Assembly: GCA_000827495.1 (NCBI GenBank)
Contig: KN817650.1
Coordinates: 1 to 64,000 of the forward strand
DNA length: 64,000 bases
Direction of reading: 5' to 3'
DNA from: Hypholoma sublateritium FD-334 SS-4
Taxonomy: Eukaryota; Basidiomycota; Agaricomycetes; Agaricales; Strophariaceae
The translations under genes were made by a program, and so were the position numbers. The notes under the pieces are model-generated. The model had not been told where the DNA came from and ran no database searches. It saw only the letters and a program-made list of their open reading frames with translations. This document shows, piece after piece, positions 9,833-22,300 of this stretch. The first letter of the stretch is position 1. Every line of letters begins with the position of its first letter.

Positions 9833-11800
9833 ATGCTCGCCCCGTCGCCTTTCGTCGCCGCCTTTCTGCTCTCGCTGTCCCTCTCCGCCGCCGCCGCGCC
9901 TCAGGATGCGCCCGCCGGCCTCACCCTCCCGCTCAAGAAGCGCTCGCCGGCCGCACGCACCGCGGACGAGTGGGGTGTCTGGGCCAAGGCCCATCGCGTG
10001 GGCCTTGAGTCCAAGTACGGAAACCCACACCCCGTGCGCCGCGCGACGGGGTCCAATCTGTGCGTCGTACCCCGCTGAGAGCCAGCACGCCGACGCTGAC
10101 GTGCATGCATGCAGATTGGTGAACCAGAACGGCGACTCGAGGTACGTCGTCGTCGTGCAGTCGTCATATGTATCCCCCTGATCGCCCCGCAGCTACTTCG
10201 GCTCGATCGCTGTCGGCACACCCCCACAGGCGTTCAACGTCATCCTCGACACCGGCTCGTCGTGCGTCTCCTATCCATCACCCACCGCTGAGTGCTGACG
10301 CCCCACATGCAGCGACCTCTGGCTCGCGGACGCCGCGTGCACGACGGGCTGCGCGTCCGTGCCGACCTTCGCGCCCGCGTCGTCCTCGTCCTTCCAGAAC
10401 AAGAGCACCGCGTTCAGCATCACGTACGGCTCGGGGCAGGCCGCGGGCGCGCTCGGCGCGGACGTCGTGCAGATGGCGGGCTTCGCCGTGCAGAACCAGG
10501 TGTTCGCCGTGTGCGACGAGGTCTCCGACGGGCTGCTCAGCGCGCCCGTCTCCGGCCTCCTCGGGCTCGGCTTCCAGACGATCGCGGCGTCCGGCGCGTC
10601 GCCGCTCTGGGAGACGCTCGTGTCGGGCGGCGCGTGGGACTCGCCGATCATGGCCTTCCAGCTCACCCGGTGCGTCGCGCGCGCTGTGTGCCTCCGTCGT
10701 AGCTGACCGCGCGCGGCTTCGGTTTCTAGGTTCCTCAACGACTCAAGCGCAGCAGCTGAAGAGTTCGGCGGGTCCTTCTCAATGGGTGCGTCCGCCATCT
10801 CATGCACCATGCGCGCCGCTGACGCCCTGCAGGTTTCGCAAACACGAGCCTGTACACCGGCGACATCGACTACGTCAGCATGCCCGTCCAGGGCTCGTAC
10901 TGGATCCTCCCCCTCTCCGGTGCGTCCCTCCCTCCCTCCCCCCGTGCATCGCGCGTCCGTCCGCGCGGCCCGCAGCACTGTACCCCTATCGTACTGCGCC
11001 CGCGCGGCCAATCAATCTCATTATATATGCTGTGCCATGTGTCACCGTGCTGACGCGCATTTCGCAGACATCACCGTGCAGGGCACCGCCGTGAGCCTCC
11101 CGTCCGGCTCGGGCGCGTACGCCGCGATCGACACGGGCACGACGCTCATCGGCGGCCCCGCGCAGTACGTCGCCGCGATCTTCGCGCAGATCCCGGGGTC
11201 GCAGGCCGGCACGGGGAACTTCGAGAGCTACTACACGTACCGTGCGTCCCCTTCGCCTTTTGTTTGTTGAAGGCAGAATGTGCTGACGGTGTGGGCAGCG
11301 TGCGACACGGAGGTGAACGTGACGCTCTCCTTCGGCGGCGCGCGCAGCTGGACGATCAGCCCCGCGGACTTCCAGCTCACGCGCCTCACGCGCACGACGT
11401 GCCTCGGCGCGTTCTTCGAGCTCTCCACGGGGAGCTCCGCGCCGGCGTGGATCGTCGGCGACACCTTCCTCGTGCGTCCCCCCCCCACCCTCATCCACCT
11501 CCGCAAAGCATGCATTCTGACGCCCTCTTTTACTATGCCGCGCAGAAAAATGTCTACTCCGTCTTCCGCTACAACCCGCTCGCCGTGGGCTTCGCCGAGC
11601 TCTCCGCTACCGCGCGCGGGCTCGACAGCGCCGACACGCCCGTCCCGTCCGCGACGATCGGGTCCGCCGCGACCGTCTCCGCGACGGCCACCGCGCGCTC
11701 GACGAACGCCGCGCCGCGAGCGCGCGGTCCGTCAGCGGGGCTCGCGGTGGTGGTTGCGGTGGCGGCTGCTGGCGCGGCGCTCGCAGGGGTGTGGCTGTAG
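9833..11800 (+). CDS. Secreted pepsin-like aspartic protease (family A1) with C-terminal hydrophobic tail
   Basis: Start ATG at 9833 opens a signal peptide ([17 protein letters not shown]) followed by a propeptide of about 55 residues that contains a KKR site. Several short introns interrupt the gene. The exons assemble the first catalytic motif, [13 protein letters not shown] (the intron falls inside the DTGS-S codons), the ITYGSG flap, the GLLGLGF block and the second catalytic motif [13 protein letters not shown], followed by WIVGDTFL near the C-terminal end of the fold. Both active-site aspartates are present. After the catalytic domain come a Ser/Thr/Ala-rich stretch and a terminal hydrophobic segment ([20 protein letters not shown]), which suggests a GPI-anchor signal or a membrane tail like that of fungal yapsins. 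Likely role: extracellular or cell-wall proteolysis. Confidence 0.93.
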
Positions 11801-12520
11801 ACCATGGCGCCAAGGGAAGGGGAGGGGAAGGGACGACACTGACATGCGCGCTGGACATTTGTTATGCTTACGCACGGGGAGAGGGCGCGCCTACGCCGCC
11901 CGCCCGCTGATTTCTAGAATAGTCTAGTGCTTGGCCCGTGCGGTTTTTGCTGTGCGGTAATCCTTTTTCGTGGTTGTTTGTCCGCGGGACGTTCGTGATT
12001 TGCGGTGCTACTTACCTACCTACCTATCCTACTACGTACAAGGCTAATCTGCGGTGTATATTAAAATTAATGTATAAGAGACGTTTTGTAGACTCAATTT
12101 TGGTCGGCTGTACTTTTTTTTGGTGGAGTGTAGAGCGTAAACGCTGGAGGAAGAAAATACGAAAATAGAGATGGATAATTTGAATTCTGTAATTTATACA
12201 GGGTGATGGCGACTACATCATGTCTGCTCCGGTTCATTTCTCGAAGAATTCAAGGTTAGAGAATATATGACTGCATAACTCGCAATTTGACACTCCTCGC
12301 GCAAAACGCGTACCAGAGACATATGTTCCAAAGCCACTTGGGACGTGCTCGTATCGTCCCTAAGACGCACTGCCCTGCGAAGGGCAGCGCTTGTCTTTCG
12401 GCACCGGTTGTCAGGCTGTCAAAGCTATTATCGTAAGCGGGATAAGCGCCCGTACGCCACATCTTCCGTTAGCGGAGCGCGCGTGTACTCTAGTCTATAC
12501 TCTAATAATTGATCATGCAT
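11801..12520. other. Convergent 3' intergenic region
   Basis: About 720 bp between the 3' ends of the protease (+) and the cupin gene (-). It is more AT-rich than the flanking coding DNA, and I see no gene in it. Confidence 0.55.
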
Positions 12521-13292
12521 TCATGCCGCAGCACCCGGTGCCGACGCCCCCACGAACGCCGCGAACTCCTCGATGAGCCGCGCGCCGCCGTCCACGCCGT
12601 CGAACAGCGCCTCGAGCGCCGCCCTGTCCATGTAGACGTGGTCCGCCCAGTCGAACCCCGGCACGACGACCTCCGTGATCAGGCACTGCGCGTGCTCCTC
12701 CTCCTCCTCATCGCCCGCGAGGTCGGCGGCGAGGAGCGCAGAGCGCTTCCACACCCCCGTGCCGACGACGAGCAGGCGCGTCTCGCCCGCGCGCACGTCC
12801 GTGCCCAGCACGCGCCGCGCGACGGTCGGCGGGCGCCCCGGCGTGATGAGCGTGTACTCCGCGCGCCCGTGGTGCAGGACGTGGTATGTCTGGAGTGGCA
12901 TGGCATGTGTGTGAGACCGTGGCGCATGGCGCGAGCACGCGGGGCGCACGCACCACAGACTTGTTCATGTGGAACAGCCCGGCCGGGCGGTCGCGCGTCA
13001 GGAGGTAGTAGATCGACGTCGCGAGCGGGCGCTCTTGGTTCCCTTCTGCCGCGCGAGGCCGTAGTTAGCCATCGGTAACTTGCCAATACCGTGATTAATA
13101 ACTGCGCACCAGAGAACGGCGAGGCGACTCTCTCGCCCTGGCTGTCGGTCAGCGCATAATAACCTGCGAACACACAGCAGCGCCCAGTCAGCGCGACGCG
13201 GCAAGGTCAATGAACACGCGCCGACCTCCTTCGGGGTGTTCCTCGAGGTTGAGGTCTTTGATCAAGGACGCGGTGGAGGGTGCGCCAGGCAT
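12521..13292 (-). CDS. Cupin_5 / DUF985 family protein
   Basis: Four exons assembled by eye. The ATG at 13292 gives MPGAPSTASLIKDLNLEEHPEGG; a splice leads to YYALTDSQGERVASPFSG, another to EGNQERPLATSIYYLLT and FHMNKSV, and the last exon gives TYHVLHHGRAEYTLI through to the stop at 12521. The order HPEGGYY, then a YYLL strand, FH, and H.H.G.A.YTLI is the DUF985 (Cupin_5) signature, a small single-domain beta-barrel that usually binds a metal through histidines. The protein is about 190 residues, within family size. An acidic run (GDEEEEEH) sits in a loop. No biochemical role is firmly established for the family, so I assign none. Confidence 0.82.
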
Positions 13293-14335
13293 TGTTGTGG
13301 ATAACGAGAAACAGCGACCAGCTTATCAATTCCTGCCCCGGAGGCGGCGAGCCCCATTTATATTTCCCCGACGTGATTAGGCCGCCCGTGGAGGTTGTTT
13401 CATGCATTGCGCAGAGCATCGGCATTGGAAAAACTCACGCCCATGCAGATAAGTATGCCTCGGTCCGAGTCTGATATATGTACTCCGGCGATACGCCCCT
13501 TTGACTGGGTGCACCAGCCCAGAAGCATTCACTGAGGCTGCGTGCCAAGGAAATCAGAAGGAAGTGTTAGATATCTCGCAGAATGGAGATTACAAATGAT
13601 CTCATCTTATCGTATCCCTCCGTACACAGCGCGCATAGTACTTAGAAGTGCTGGATGCCCGTTATCATTTGAATACTACGTCAACGCTGCCGCCGCTGGA
13701 GTCACCCCGGCTACGCACAGCCATACCTATATCCTGGCTGGCTCTAACCCCACCGAGATTGGGTTGACAGTCATGAAAGTGCGAAATAAGCATTGGAACC
13801 TCTAGGGCTTGGTGGACAATTGGTGGAAGAAGCGGAACCCAAGACACGGGCTGTGGTGGGGATGGTCGCTGAGAACTTTTGGAATTTTAATTCGTGTAAA
13901 TCACAGTGTCAAGCCGGAAAAATCAGATACTTAAATGACAATACGTTGATTGCGAGCTTTCGTATCTTGTTGAATACATGATTTACGTTTCTTTTGATTT
14001 ACCTGAACTCCCTGAATGCACCATGACGACTGAATCCAACGAGAACAAAATTCATTCCCGAAATAGACATGATAAGCGCCCATGCCCTCCTACGGCAGGT
14101 TAGCGGTCATGCATTCTCCTATAGCTGCACACACAGGTCAGCTAACATGGACCGTTTTACACAAATATAATAATACATGGAAATCTCCTTCCGCCTAAGT
14201 AATGCTGTCGTGAGACGTCAAATTATGATAGCTGAGATGTGAATAGTGAGTGAGTTTTGTAAATGAAAAAGAAGTATCCTCTATGTAGCATATCGTCACA
14301 CCGCATCCTTCTGGCCCATGCCATCATCTTACTCC
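13293..14335. other. Intergenic region downstream of the sulfite reductase gene
   Basis: About 1 kb between the cupin start and the sulfite reductase stop, both genes on the minus strand. It should include the cupin promoter and the MET5 3' UTR. No coding signal or repeat stood out. Confidence 0.5.
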
Positions 14336-17300
14336 TTAAGCGGAAGCGGCGACCTCTACAGCTGCACCCTCCTTATTGAGGCCCTCACCCCCGGATTTGT
14401 CATACCATAGCCTACCCTCCGTCGTCGGCGCGATGTATCCCGCGCGGATGGTGAAGTCGCCGAAGCGCTCGCCGTCGAGGCGCTCGAGTGCGTATCGTTT
14501 GATCATAGGGCGCAGGATCGCGAGTATTTCGGGCTCGGTCACGGATTCTGGGGAAAAGAACATAGATCAGGAAGGATGCAGTACAATATAGGCGGAAATG
14601 CGTACCGCGGTAGATCTTGTTCAGACGTTGACCATAGTAGCCGCCGCCGAGGAGCATGGAGTAGGTCCCGGGTGCTTTGCCGACAAAAGCGACCTCTGAA
14701 AGTACATGTTAGTAACTGACGCGAATATAATGATAAGTTGCAGACACACCGGCAACATAAGGGCGGGCGCAACCATTTGGGCACCCAGTCATGCGCATAA
14801 CGATGGAGTCATGACGCAGGCCGTTCTCCTCACAGATCTTCTCGACCTTGTCAACAAGGAGAGGCAGGTACTGAACGCACATTCAAATCAGCATAGTTCC
14901 CAATCAATAGCGCCGAGATAACATACCCGCTCAGACTCAGCCATCGCCAGCCCACACGTGGGGAATGCAACACACGCCGAGCTTGACAGGCGCAGCCCCG
15001 AGAACTCGAGGTTGTCGAGTTTGTGCTTGCGCAACAGCGCCTTGATCTGGTCGAGGTCCTCGTCGGCGATATCCGACACGAGCAGATGCTGGTTTGCTGT
15101 GAGGCGGAAGGTGCCCTTGTGCACCTGCGCAATCTCGCGCAACCCGGTCTTGAAATCCTTGCCCGGCTCGTCCGCAATACGGCCATTTTCGATGAACACG
15201 GTGAAATGGTGCTTGCCGTCTGAGCCCGTGTGCCAGCCATAGTCGTCGACATTGCGATCAAAGGCGTATGCCCGTGCGGGGCCGAGAGCGTAGCCAAGAA
15301 GTTTCTCAACCTCGGCTTTGTAAACATCGAGGCCCATGCGGTCGACGGTGTATTTGAGGCGCGCGTTCTAGAAAACAATTAGTTTCACGTCGGGAATGAG
15401 ATCGCATTTCGTGGCCATTCACCTTACGGCTGTGAAGACAAGGGATTCAGAAATAAAACAGAAGATTGTATCATCAAGACGTACTCAGCGCGGTTTCCGT
15501 TGTCTCTTTGCACGAGCATGACCTTCTCCGCAACATATTTACCTTGTTCGGGCGTACAGAAACCAATGATGCTGCCGACACGAGGGTAAGTCTTCTTGTT
15601 TCCATGTGTCACACCCATGCCGCCACCGATGCTGACGTTGAAGCCCTGTAGCTCGCCGTCCTCGCCAACGATGGCAATGAAACCGAGATCGTTGGCGAAC
15701 ACGTCGACGTCGTTCGTGGGTGGGACAGCAACGGCAACTTTGAACTGTGTAAAATCACGTTGTTAAAGATTGCATAGAGCAGAAAGTTGCAAATTGTCAA
15801 CCTTTCTGGGTAGATAGAATTCGCCGTAGAGAGGCTCAAAGTCCTTGACCGCATCACCAGCGACAAGCTTCTTGTCGAGCCAGATCTCATGGTATGCACT
15901 GGTACGGGGAATGAGGTGCTCGCTGACTTCCTTCGAAAATTCGAACACCTGTTCGTGTAGTTTCGACATTGTGGGGATCGATGAGCAAATGACATTCCTA
16001 CGGAAAGCGTCAGTAAATCCGACTTATTCATACGAAAGCGAAACCACGAACCTGTTGACGTCGCCGCAGGCGGCGAGGGTGTCAAGCAGCGCGCGGTTGA
16101 TGTCCTGGATGGCAGGCTTCAGGTGGCGCTTGATCACGCCGTGGAACTGGAACGTCTGGCGAGTCGTGATCTTGAACGTCCCACTCCCATGCTCGTCCGC
16201 GATGCGGTCCATATCAAGCCACTGGCTCCCCGTGCACACACCGCCGGGCATCCGCACGCGAATCATGAAGCTGAACGCGGGCTCGACGCCCTGCGCTTCA
16301 CGCTCCTCGCGGATGTCGCGGTCGTCCTGCTGGTAGATCCCATGGAATTTCGTCAGCTGTCCGTCACTCGGCGCAAGCGCGCCGGTGCTGAAGTCCGCAA
16401 GGCCCTCCGCAATCGTTCCACGCAGGAAGCCCGACGCGGCTTTGATGTGCTCATTCGTGATCGGCTCGGGCTCCGCCTCCGTCACCTCGACGGCGTCGAC
16501 GCCAAGCGCCTTCCACACGAGTGCCTCCCAAACACGATACCCCGTCTCCGCACCGTCCGCGTCCTGGTCGTCGCCGAGCCCGAGGTCTGCGATGCGCTCC
16601 CCGCCGATCTTCTCGAGGCGCGCGTCTAGGTCCTTGCCAGGCTTGTTGTAGTAGTGCGCATCTTCCGCGCGGGGCCAGTAGTGGCTGTCTCCCATCGCGA
16701 ACACGGAGTAGCGTAATTTACTCAGGAGCTGGTCACCACGGGTGGCGGCAGCGTTCAAGGACTTGAAAAACGCACGCCCGTTCTGTGGCGGCTCACCCTG
16801 CCCAGCGGTTGAGGTCACGAAAACGACGTGCTCTTCTTGTGCGAGGGTCTCGAGGGTGTACGAGTCCAGCGTAGCGATGGTGGTCGACAGACCCCTGAGC
16901 CTGGCACGGTTGTCGAGCCTCTTGGCCTTCTTCTCGGCGGCACCGCCGTCGGATCCGTAGAGGATGAGGAGAGGGGGTGCATCGAGCGAGTTGAGAAGGG
17001 CGTTATATGTATCCTGGGCACGTTTCTTGCGTGCCTCCTTGACAGTCTCGCCGAGACTGCTAACGAGGTCGGCGGCCATCTGAGGCGTCGACCGCACGAG
17101 TTGCGATAAATGGTTTTGGCGGTCGAGGAATTGCTTGAGGTCGTTCTTGACCGCGTCGGAGTCGAGCGAGAAGGGCTCATTTCCAGCTTTCTCCTTGCTT
17201 GGGTCCCAGCGGTACAGAGGCCAGTAACCAGAGTCAACGGCAAGCTTGGTTTCCTTGAGTATGTCGAGGGCCGATGCGCTCTCAGTTTGGTAAGGCAGGT

Positions 17301-19161
17301 AGGCGAGGACAACACTGGGGCCGTCAAAGCGGTCAGCCTCGGTGATAGCTTGGAGGACCTGCGCGTATGACGAGAATACGGCGACACTGGCAACAAACAC
17401 GTCGCCGTGATTCATGGCGTAGAGACCGACATCGTGCTTGCGGCGATGCGGGTCGACGTTGTTCCGCGAAGAGTAGGGGAGCGTGTCGAGAATGAGAATG
17501 TTGACGTTCAACCGCGAAGCGATGGCGTGATGCAAGCCTGAGGACCCAAGATCGTAAGACCAAGCATCGGAGCCAATGATCCACCTGGAGCGAGTTTGAA
17601 AGAATTCGCGCAGGACCAAAATACGATTGACGGCTGGATGGTCTACCGAGGTCGATTGCAGGTTTTCGACAATAGCCTTGCCTAGAACGCCGCTCTTGAC
17701 CTCATCGTCCTTTGCGAGAACCCACTTACTCAGTAACGAGTGAAGGTCCGCGTCGAGATCGGCGTCATGCAAGAGAGCTTGTATGTTGTTGATTAGTTCC
17801 GTGCGAGAATCCAATTGGCCCCTGACACGGCCCAGAGCGTATTCGGGTGTGGTGGCAATTTCTCCCTGTGATGCCACAAGGTGTGGGGAGTTTTCTATTT
17901 CCAATCTGTCGTTGAAAAGATGAGCGAGGATTTTAGTGTACGCTGCTTCGTGTTTGGGCACATGGGGTAGGCTGTCCACCGCAGATGGGGATGCTGTAAC
18001 TTCGCCGAGAAGAAGACGCGCTGTAGGAACCAGTTCAGACTTCTGGATGAGGTCCAAGATATCAGCCGCTTGAAGGTTGCTCGAGTCGCCCAGAATACCA
18101 CTTTGGATGAGGACTTCTTGCTCCGAGCTGCGTTGCTGCAGTGCGCTAACTACGTCCAAGTATATTGGTGTCCATCGGCTGTGCCATCGGTAGACTTGTT
18201 CAAGAACAAGGATACGGGTAGCGGATGATGGAATGGCATGGAGGAGTCGAGAATATGGAAGAGGGTTCGCAAGGGAAAGTGTGACGATTGCAACTCCTTC
18301 GACATCGGATGGCAAGGTCGCCTTGCCGAAAGTGATGATGACGGTATGGGGCTCAGTAGATCCCTGGGCTACCAGAGGACGCAATGGACGTCTAACGAGT
18401 GCCAATGTGTCCAAAGCAGCAGCCTCATACGAGTGGAAGAGGTCTACAGCACCCTCATCATCGTCGCAGTGTGGATGTCCGTTCGAAAGGTTGCCGTTGG
18501 CGTGCCCGTTTGCGCCGTTCACTCCATTTATACCGTTCAATCCATTTGTGCCGTTCACTCCATTTGTTCCATTCACTCCATTCGTGCCATTAACAGGCGT
18601 CACCGCATGTCCGTTCGGTGATCTTGGGCGCTTGGCGGAGAGAAGGAAGGGGAGAATTTTATCTTCTTGAACCTCATCCAGAGATTGTTCACGTGTTTCC
18701 GGGTAGAAAGCGTGCACAACTGCCTTCCGTTCCTGCCTTGCTAATCTTGCCGCTAATAGCGCGTTGTCGTGGGCCTGCTGACTGGTCGTGGAAAGCAAGA
18801 AGAACGGAACAGCGGCCCGGAGCAACAGAACGTCGGTAAGGTCGTCCTGAACTGCCAGATGAAGAACAACGGGGAGAGAAGATATCTCACTGAGATGCAG
18901 GACTAGCCGTGTTAGCCCCTGCGAGCCGGCAAGTGCGGTAAACGATGTAAGACTGGTGGTGTTACGGACAATAGTTGACCCAGAGTCGGCACCAAATGGT
19001 GAGGAGATGATCCTGGCCTTGTGCGTGGATGTTCGTGATAGATCGTTGTACTTTTGCGAAAACGTGGAGGTCGAAGGTGGAGAGGGAAGCGAATCTACGA
19101 CAACGTCTGAGGTCAAGTAGGCGATGCGGGCCACCGCCGACACGGTTGGATTAGGGGCCAT
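14336..19161 (-). CDS. MET5: Sulfite reductase [NADPH] beta subunit (flavodoxin plus siroheme/4Fe-4S hemoprotein)
   Basis: Catalyses the six-electron reduction of sulfite to sulfide in sulfur assimilation, together with the flavoprotein alpha subunit. The large first exon (19161-16053) encodes the long fungal N-terminal region, resembling pyruvate:ferredoxin oxidoreductase-type domains and broken by a VNGTNG-rich linker near residues 200-240. A flavodoxin domain follows from about residue 730 ([34 protein letters not shown]), then the first sulfite/nitrite-reductase ferredoxin-like repeat from about 935. Seven further exons supply the rest, including [15 protein letters not shown], the cluster cysteines [13 protein letters not shown] and [10 protein letters not shown], and the stop at 14336. 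One exon is only 7 nt. Total is about 1,480 residues, close to yeast Met5. The ATG at 19161 is the first one after a 5' UTR intron. Confidence 0.95.
15423..15429 (-). other. 7-nt coding microexon inside the sulfite reductase gene
   Basis: On the minus strand, CCGTAAG is flanked by an intron ending CTTCACAG and one starting GTGAAT. Joining GA|CCGTAAG|AAC gives ...[16 protein letters not shown]. This matches the DRKNA.TKYT block known from CysI-type sulfite reductases. Skipping the microexon shifts the frame and loses that block. Acceptor, donor and protein conservation all agree. Confidence 0.85.
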
Positions 19162-19167
19162 ATCTCG

Positions 19168-19219
19168 CTGGAACACAGTAAGTCAGTCAGAGAAAGGGGG
19201 AAATGATTTGGGAGCTTAC
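19168..19219 (-). other. 5' UTR intron of the sulfite reductase gene
   Basis: A GTAAGC donor and a TGTTCCAG acceptor bound 52 nt. The acceptor lies 7 nt upstream of the ATG at 19161. The geometry matches the coding introns of the window. It is inferred without transcript data. Confidence 0.6.
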
Positions 19220-19381
19220 AAAAGATGGTGGTTGAGAGGAAATTTGAACGGCGCCGACACGGACTGGCGGCGGTGAGATTCATTCCGAATTCGCGATGAG
19301 CAAGTTATTTGTCCGAAGCACATCATCCCTTTGCAAGTGTTTGTTGCCTATTTATGTAATTTCATTAGATAATTCCTCTGT

Positions 19382-19389
19382 TCACGTGA
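19382..19389. promoter_or_regulatory. Palindromic TCACGTGA site upstream of MET5
   Basis: TCACGTGA is the classical Cbf1/Met4-type bHLH element that controls sulfur-assimilation genes in yeasts. It lies about 220 nt upstream of the MET5 start codon. A CCAAT pentamer is nearby at 19409-19413. Site function in this organism is inferred. Confidence 0.6.
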
Positions 19390-22300
19390 TCAGGCCTTCA
19401 GGCTTGGACCAATAACCGCTTCGAGGTTTCCAACTTTTCGGAACGTTTGAGCTTTCCCCAAACTTTCCCTCAAAGACCACTGAGTACTGAGTCTTGACTG
19501 CCAGTGGCTCCCCGAAACTCGTACTCACTTCAACTCGCTTGTTTTATACCTTGGCCAGGGCCCAGCTGGCCTGGAGGAAATAAATTAGCAAAGCCGGTTA
19601 AAATCGCCTCCCGAATTCCTTACTGAAGTAATATCAAAGTAATATACCGGCCGCCAGCGAATCTGAATCATCCTTGAGCGAAAGGCATTCCTAATTGATT
19701 CCCAACGCAAGCTTAATTCGACGAAAGTAGAACAACTCGAAAGCTCAAGGTGAGCACCGCGAGTCTGTGGAGCGGAACCGACGCGAGGCGCGGAATTCAA
19801 TGGCCTCGAAGTTTGCACGTCTACGTATAAGTACACCTCATGCTCATCCGACGTCAGGTCGTGCGTCATTGTTCTAATCGTGAGCCTAGTTTCCAACACT
19901 AATTGGATTGTCGGTGATGCTCACTGAACATCTGCAGGTATTTCCGTTTACATTTCTACTCGAAATACATCACTAATTGGGATCACAGAAGGTGCACAGG
20001 ACTATCAAAGCAAAACGCGAATCACGGCCGTGTCTTCCTGCGTTGACTGTAGAGGTAAGTAACACCCCCTTCCTTCGCCCAAAAAAGAGTAACACCTCAA
20101 CCAGTGTTGAGCAAGCCTGAGCCTGGGAGCAGTTGATAACATCATGATGCTATTTGGACTACCCCCACGATGCTTTTGCACCCGCAAACCCCAGTTGCAA
20201 ACTTGCAAAAGACCCCGGACTGTGATAAAAGTTTAAAACCGTCGGGCCTCTATGCTTGATTTTCTCTAGTGATGTCTGAATTCGGCGTGGGCTCATCCGC
20301 AGTTTCTTCGTGCCCCCAGAATCGGTGACTTCGATACCACTCGTGTCAGTTCGGTCATTATTTCACCAATTCTGTTACACATAATGACATCATTTCAGTG
20401 AATTTGGTTCATTAGGCTTGGTATTCACGCGCAAAGGTAGTTTTCGCATTTTGTGACCACCTTCATTCTCAGATTGCCCAGTTTCTCAAAATTCGTGATA
20501 CCGGACACCACGGCCCACGGCTCTCAAACAGAAAACTGGTTTTTCTAGGTGCGCAAATGTCGCCCGAGATTTTCCGTGACTGAAAAAGTGTCTAAAGATG
20601 CCTCACAGGTTATTTTGGCTTCCCCATTTCTTACCACCGAAATCACCGTTCCGCCCGATTGCCGAAATCGACAGGCTACATCTGATCTCTAGTATCAGCG
20701 ATAGCTGGCAGCTGACTGTCGCTATTAGCTGCTGGCGGCACAGATGCCCTACTCAGGATCAATCTATGATGCTTGAACGTTGGCCATGCTTACATCTATC
20801 CTTCTCTGTAGAAATCCGTGCCAGCCCCTACTGTCTTATTTCGGAAAGCGCTCCCGGGCAGCTTAAAGCTTGGGTTGGTTCCGGGGAAAGCTCGCTCTCA
20901 GACAGGTAGGGCTGGTGTCTATTGCGATCACAGAAACAATTGATCGAAGTTGGGTCGAAGATCTGGAAGAATACGAGTTGCCCAGGGTTGCTCCCTCACA
21001 TCGGAAAATCCACCAGCGTACATAGCTTACAAGCTGTCACTAGTGGCGGTTAGTTTCCTAAACGAGCCGCAGTTACTTTTTTGAATCTTCAAGTTGCGGC
21101 GGTGAAAGCTCGCTGTTAGTGAGAAGCTCGAACGATGCCTATCGCCAACCTATCGCGATTAAATCACGACATTGCACGCAGGTCCAGGTGCGCCTGAAAA
21201 ATACACAGCCGCAGGCGAAGCCACGTCCTTCCTCTGCAGCCGTGCTCAGTGCTCAGTACCAGTGCTGGTCACTCAGGCTCGCACGCACTTCGAGCTTATG
21301 ACGACGGCGTGCAGAACTGCACAGTGCACACAGCTCTATGAAACTTCATCTTTGAGGGTATATACGTTGACCCTAAATTGTGTACTTACAGAGCCCTTGA
21401 AGCTAAGCAGTTGGTCAGCTTCGTGGTATGTACGTTGGTGTATCAGATTGAAGTCTTGCGATCTTGGTATCCAATTTACTCGCCCGGCCCGGTGTATTGT
21501 ACCTCCTTTCACAAAATCCGTGCCGCGGCGTGCCGGATTTACAGCCAGACGCGCGTCGTCAAAAGGCAGGAAAGTACGGCGGAGACGCGCTGAGCTCGCG
21601 AGTGATAGACTCGGAAGGTAGCGTGGGATCTCTCTCTGATGGCTGGGCGCTTATGCTGATGGCCTGTCCGTCTAACTTTAAAGCCTCCTCCCCTCCTCCC
21701 CTTATCCCTCTCATACAGCTAGATAGATGACATCATTGTGTTATATGGCCATGTAATGTTGAAATATGTGCCATTTCCGCGCATCATGAGGCTCCGTCTA
21801 TCGCGAAGGACTAAGCAATACAGCTCGACCTGGCCGTTCCGTGTTTTAGTCATCTGTGTGTATTTTTCATATGACTGCTTTAAATCCACCACTGATCACT
21901 GGTGTCACTTCCCGTGGTTCGTTCCGACAAGCTGTCGACGAGGGCGGAGCTCAGGTAGCGCGTTTAGGCGCTCGTGGCCGGGTTATGTCAATTTTGGCCG
22001 TATGTCTGACAGTAGACTACGGCTGCGGTAAAGCTTCATATTGGTTTGATAGTGGTGTGAAATGGTGTATAAATGGCGGTGCTGGTGTTATGCAAGTAGT
22101 TGGATATTTAATATACATCGTATTATCGGGGCGTCATTAGAATATTCAATGCGGCGTCAACGTCATGCTGATCAGCACTTCGCTAAACCCCACTGCGCTA
22201 TTTTTACACTATCGGCAGCGCTTGAAGCCTCTGTTTTCAACGTCGCTCAACCCGGGCCTCCGTGTGGCAGGCAACCCATGCTATGAATGGCCACAGCAGT

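Noticed and set aside
18233..18670. Plus-strand ORF with Phe/Pro repeats
   Set aside because: It is the antisense of the MET5 Asn-Gly repeat and not a separate gene.
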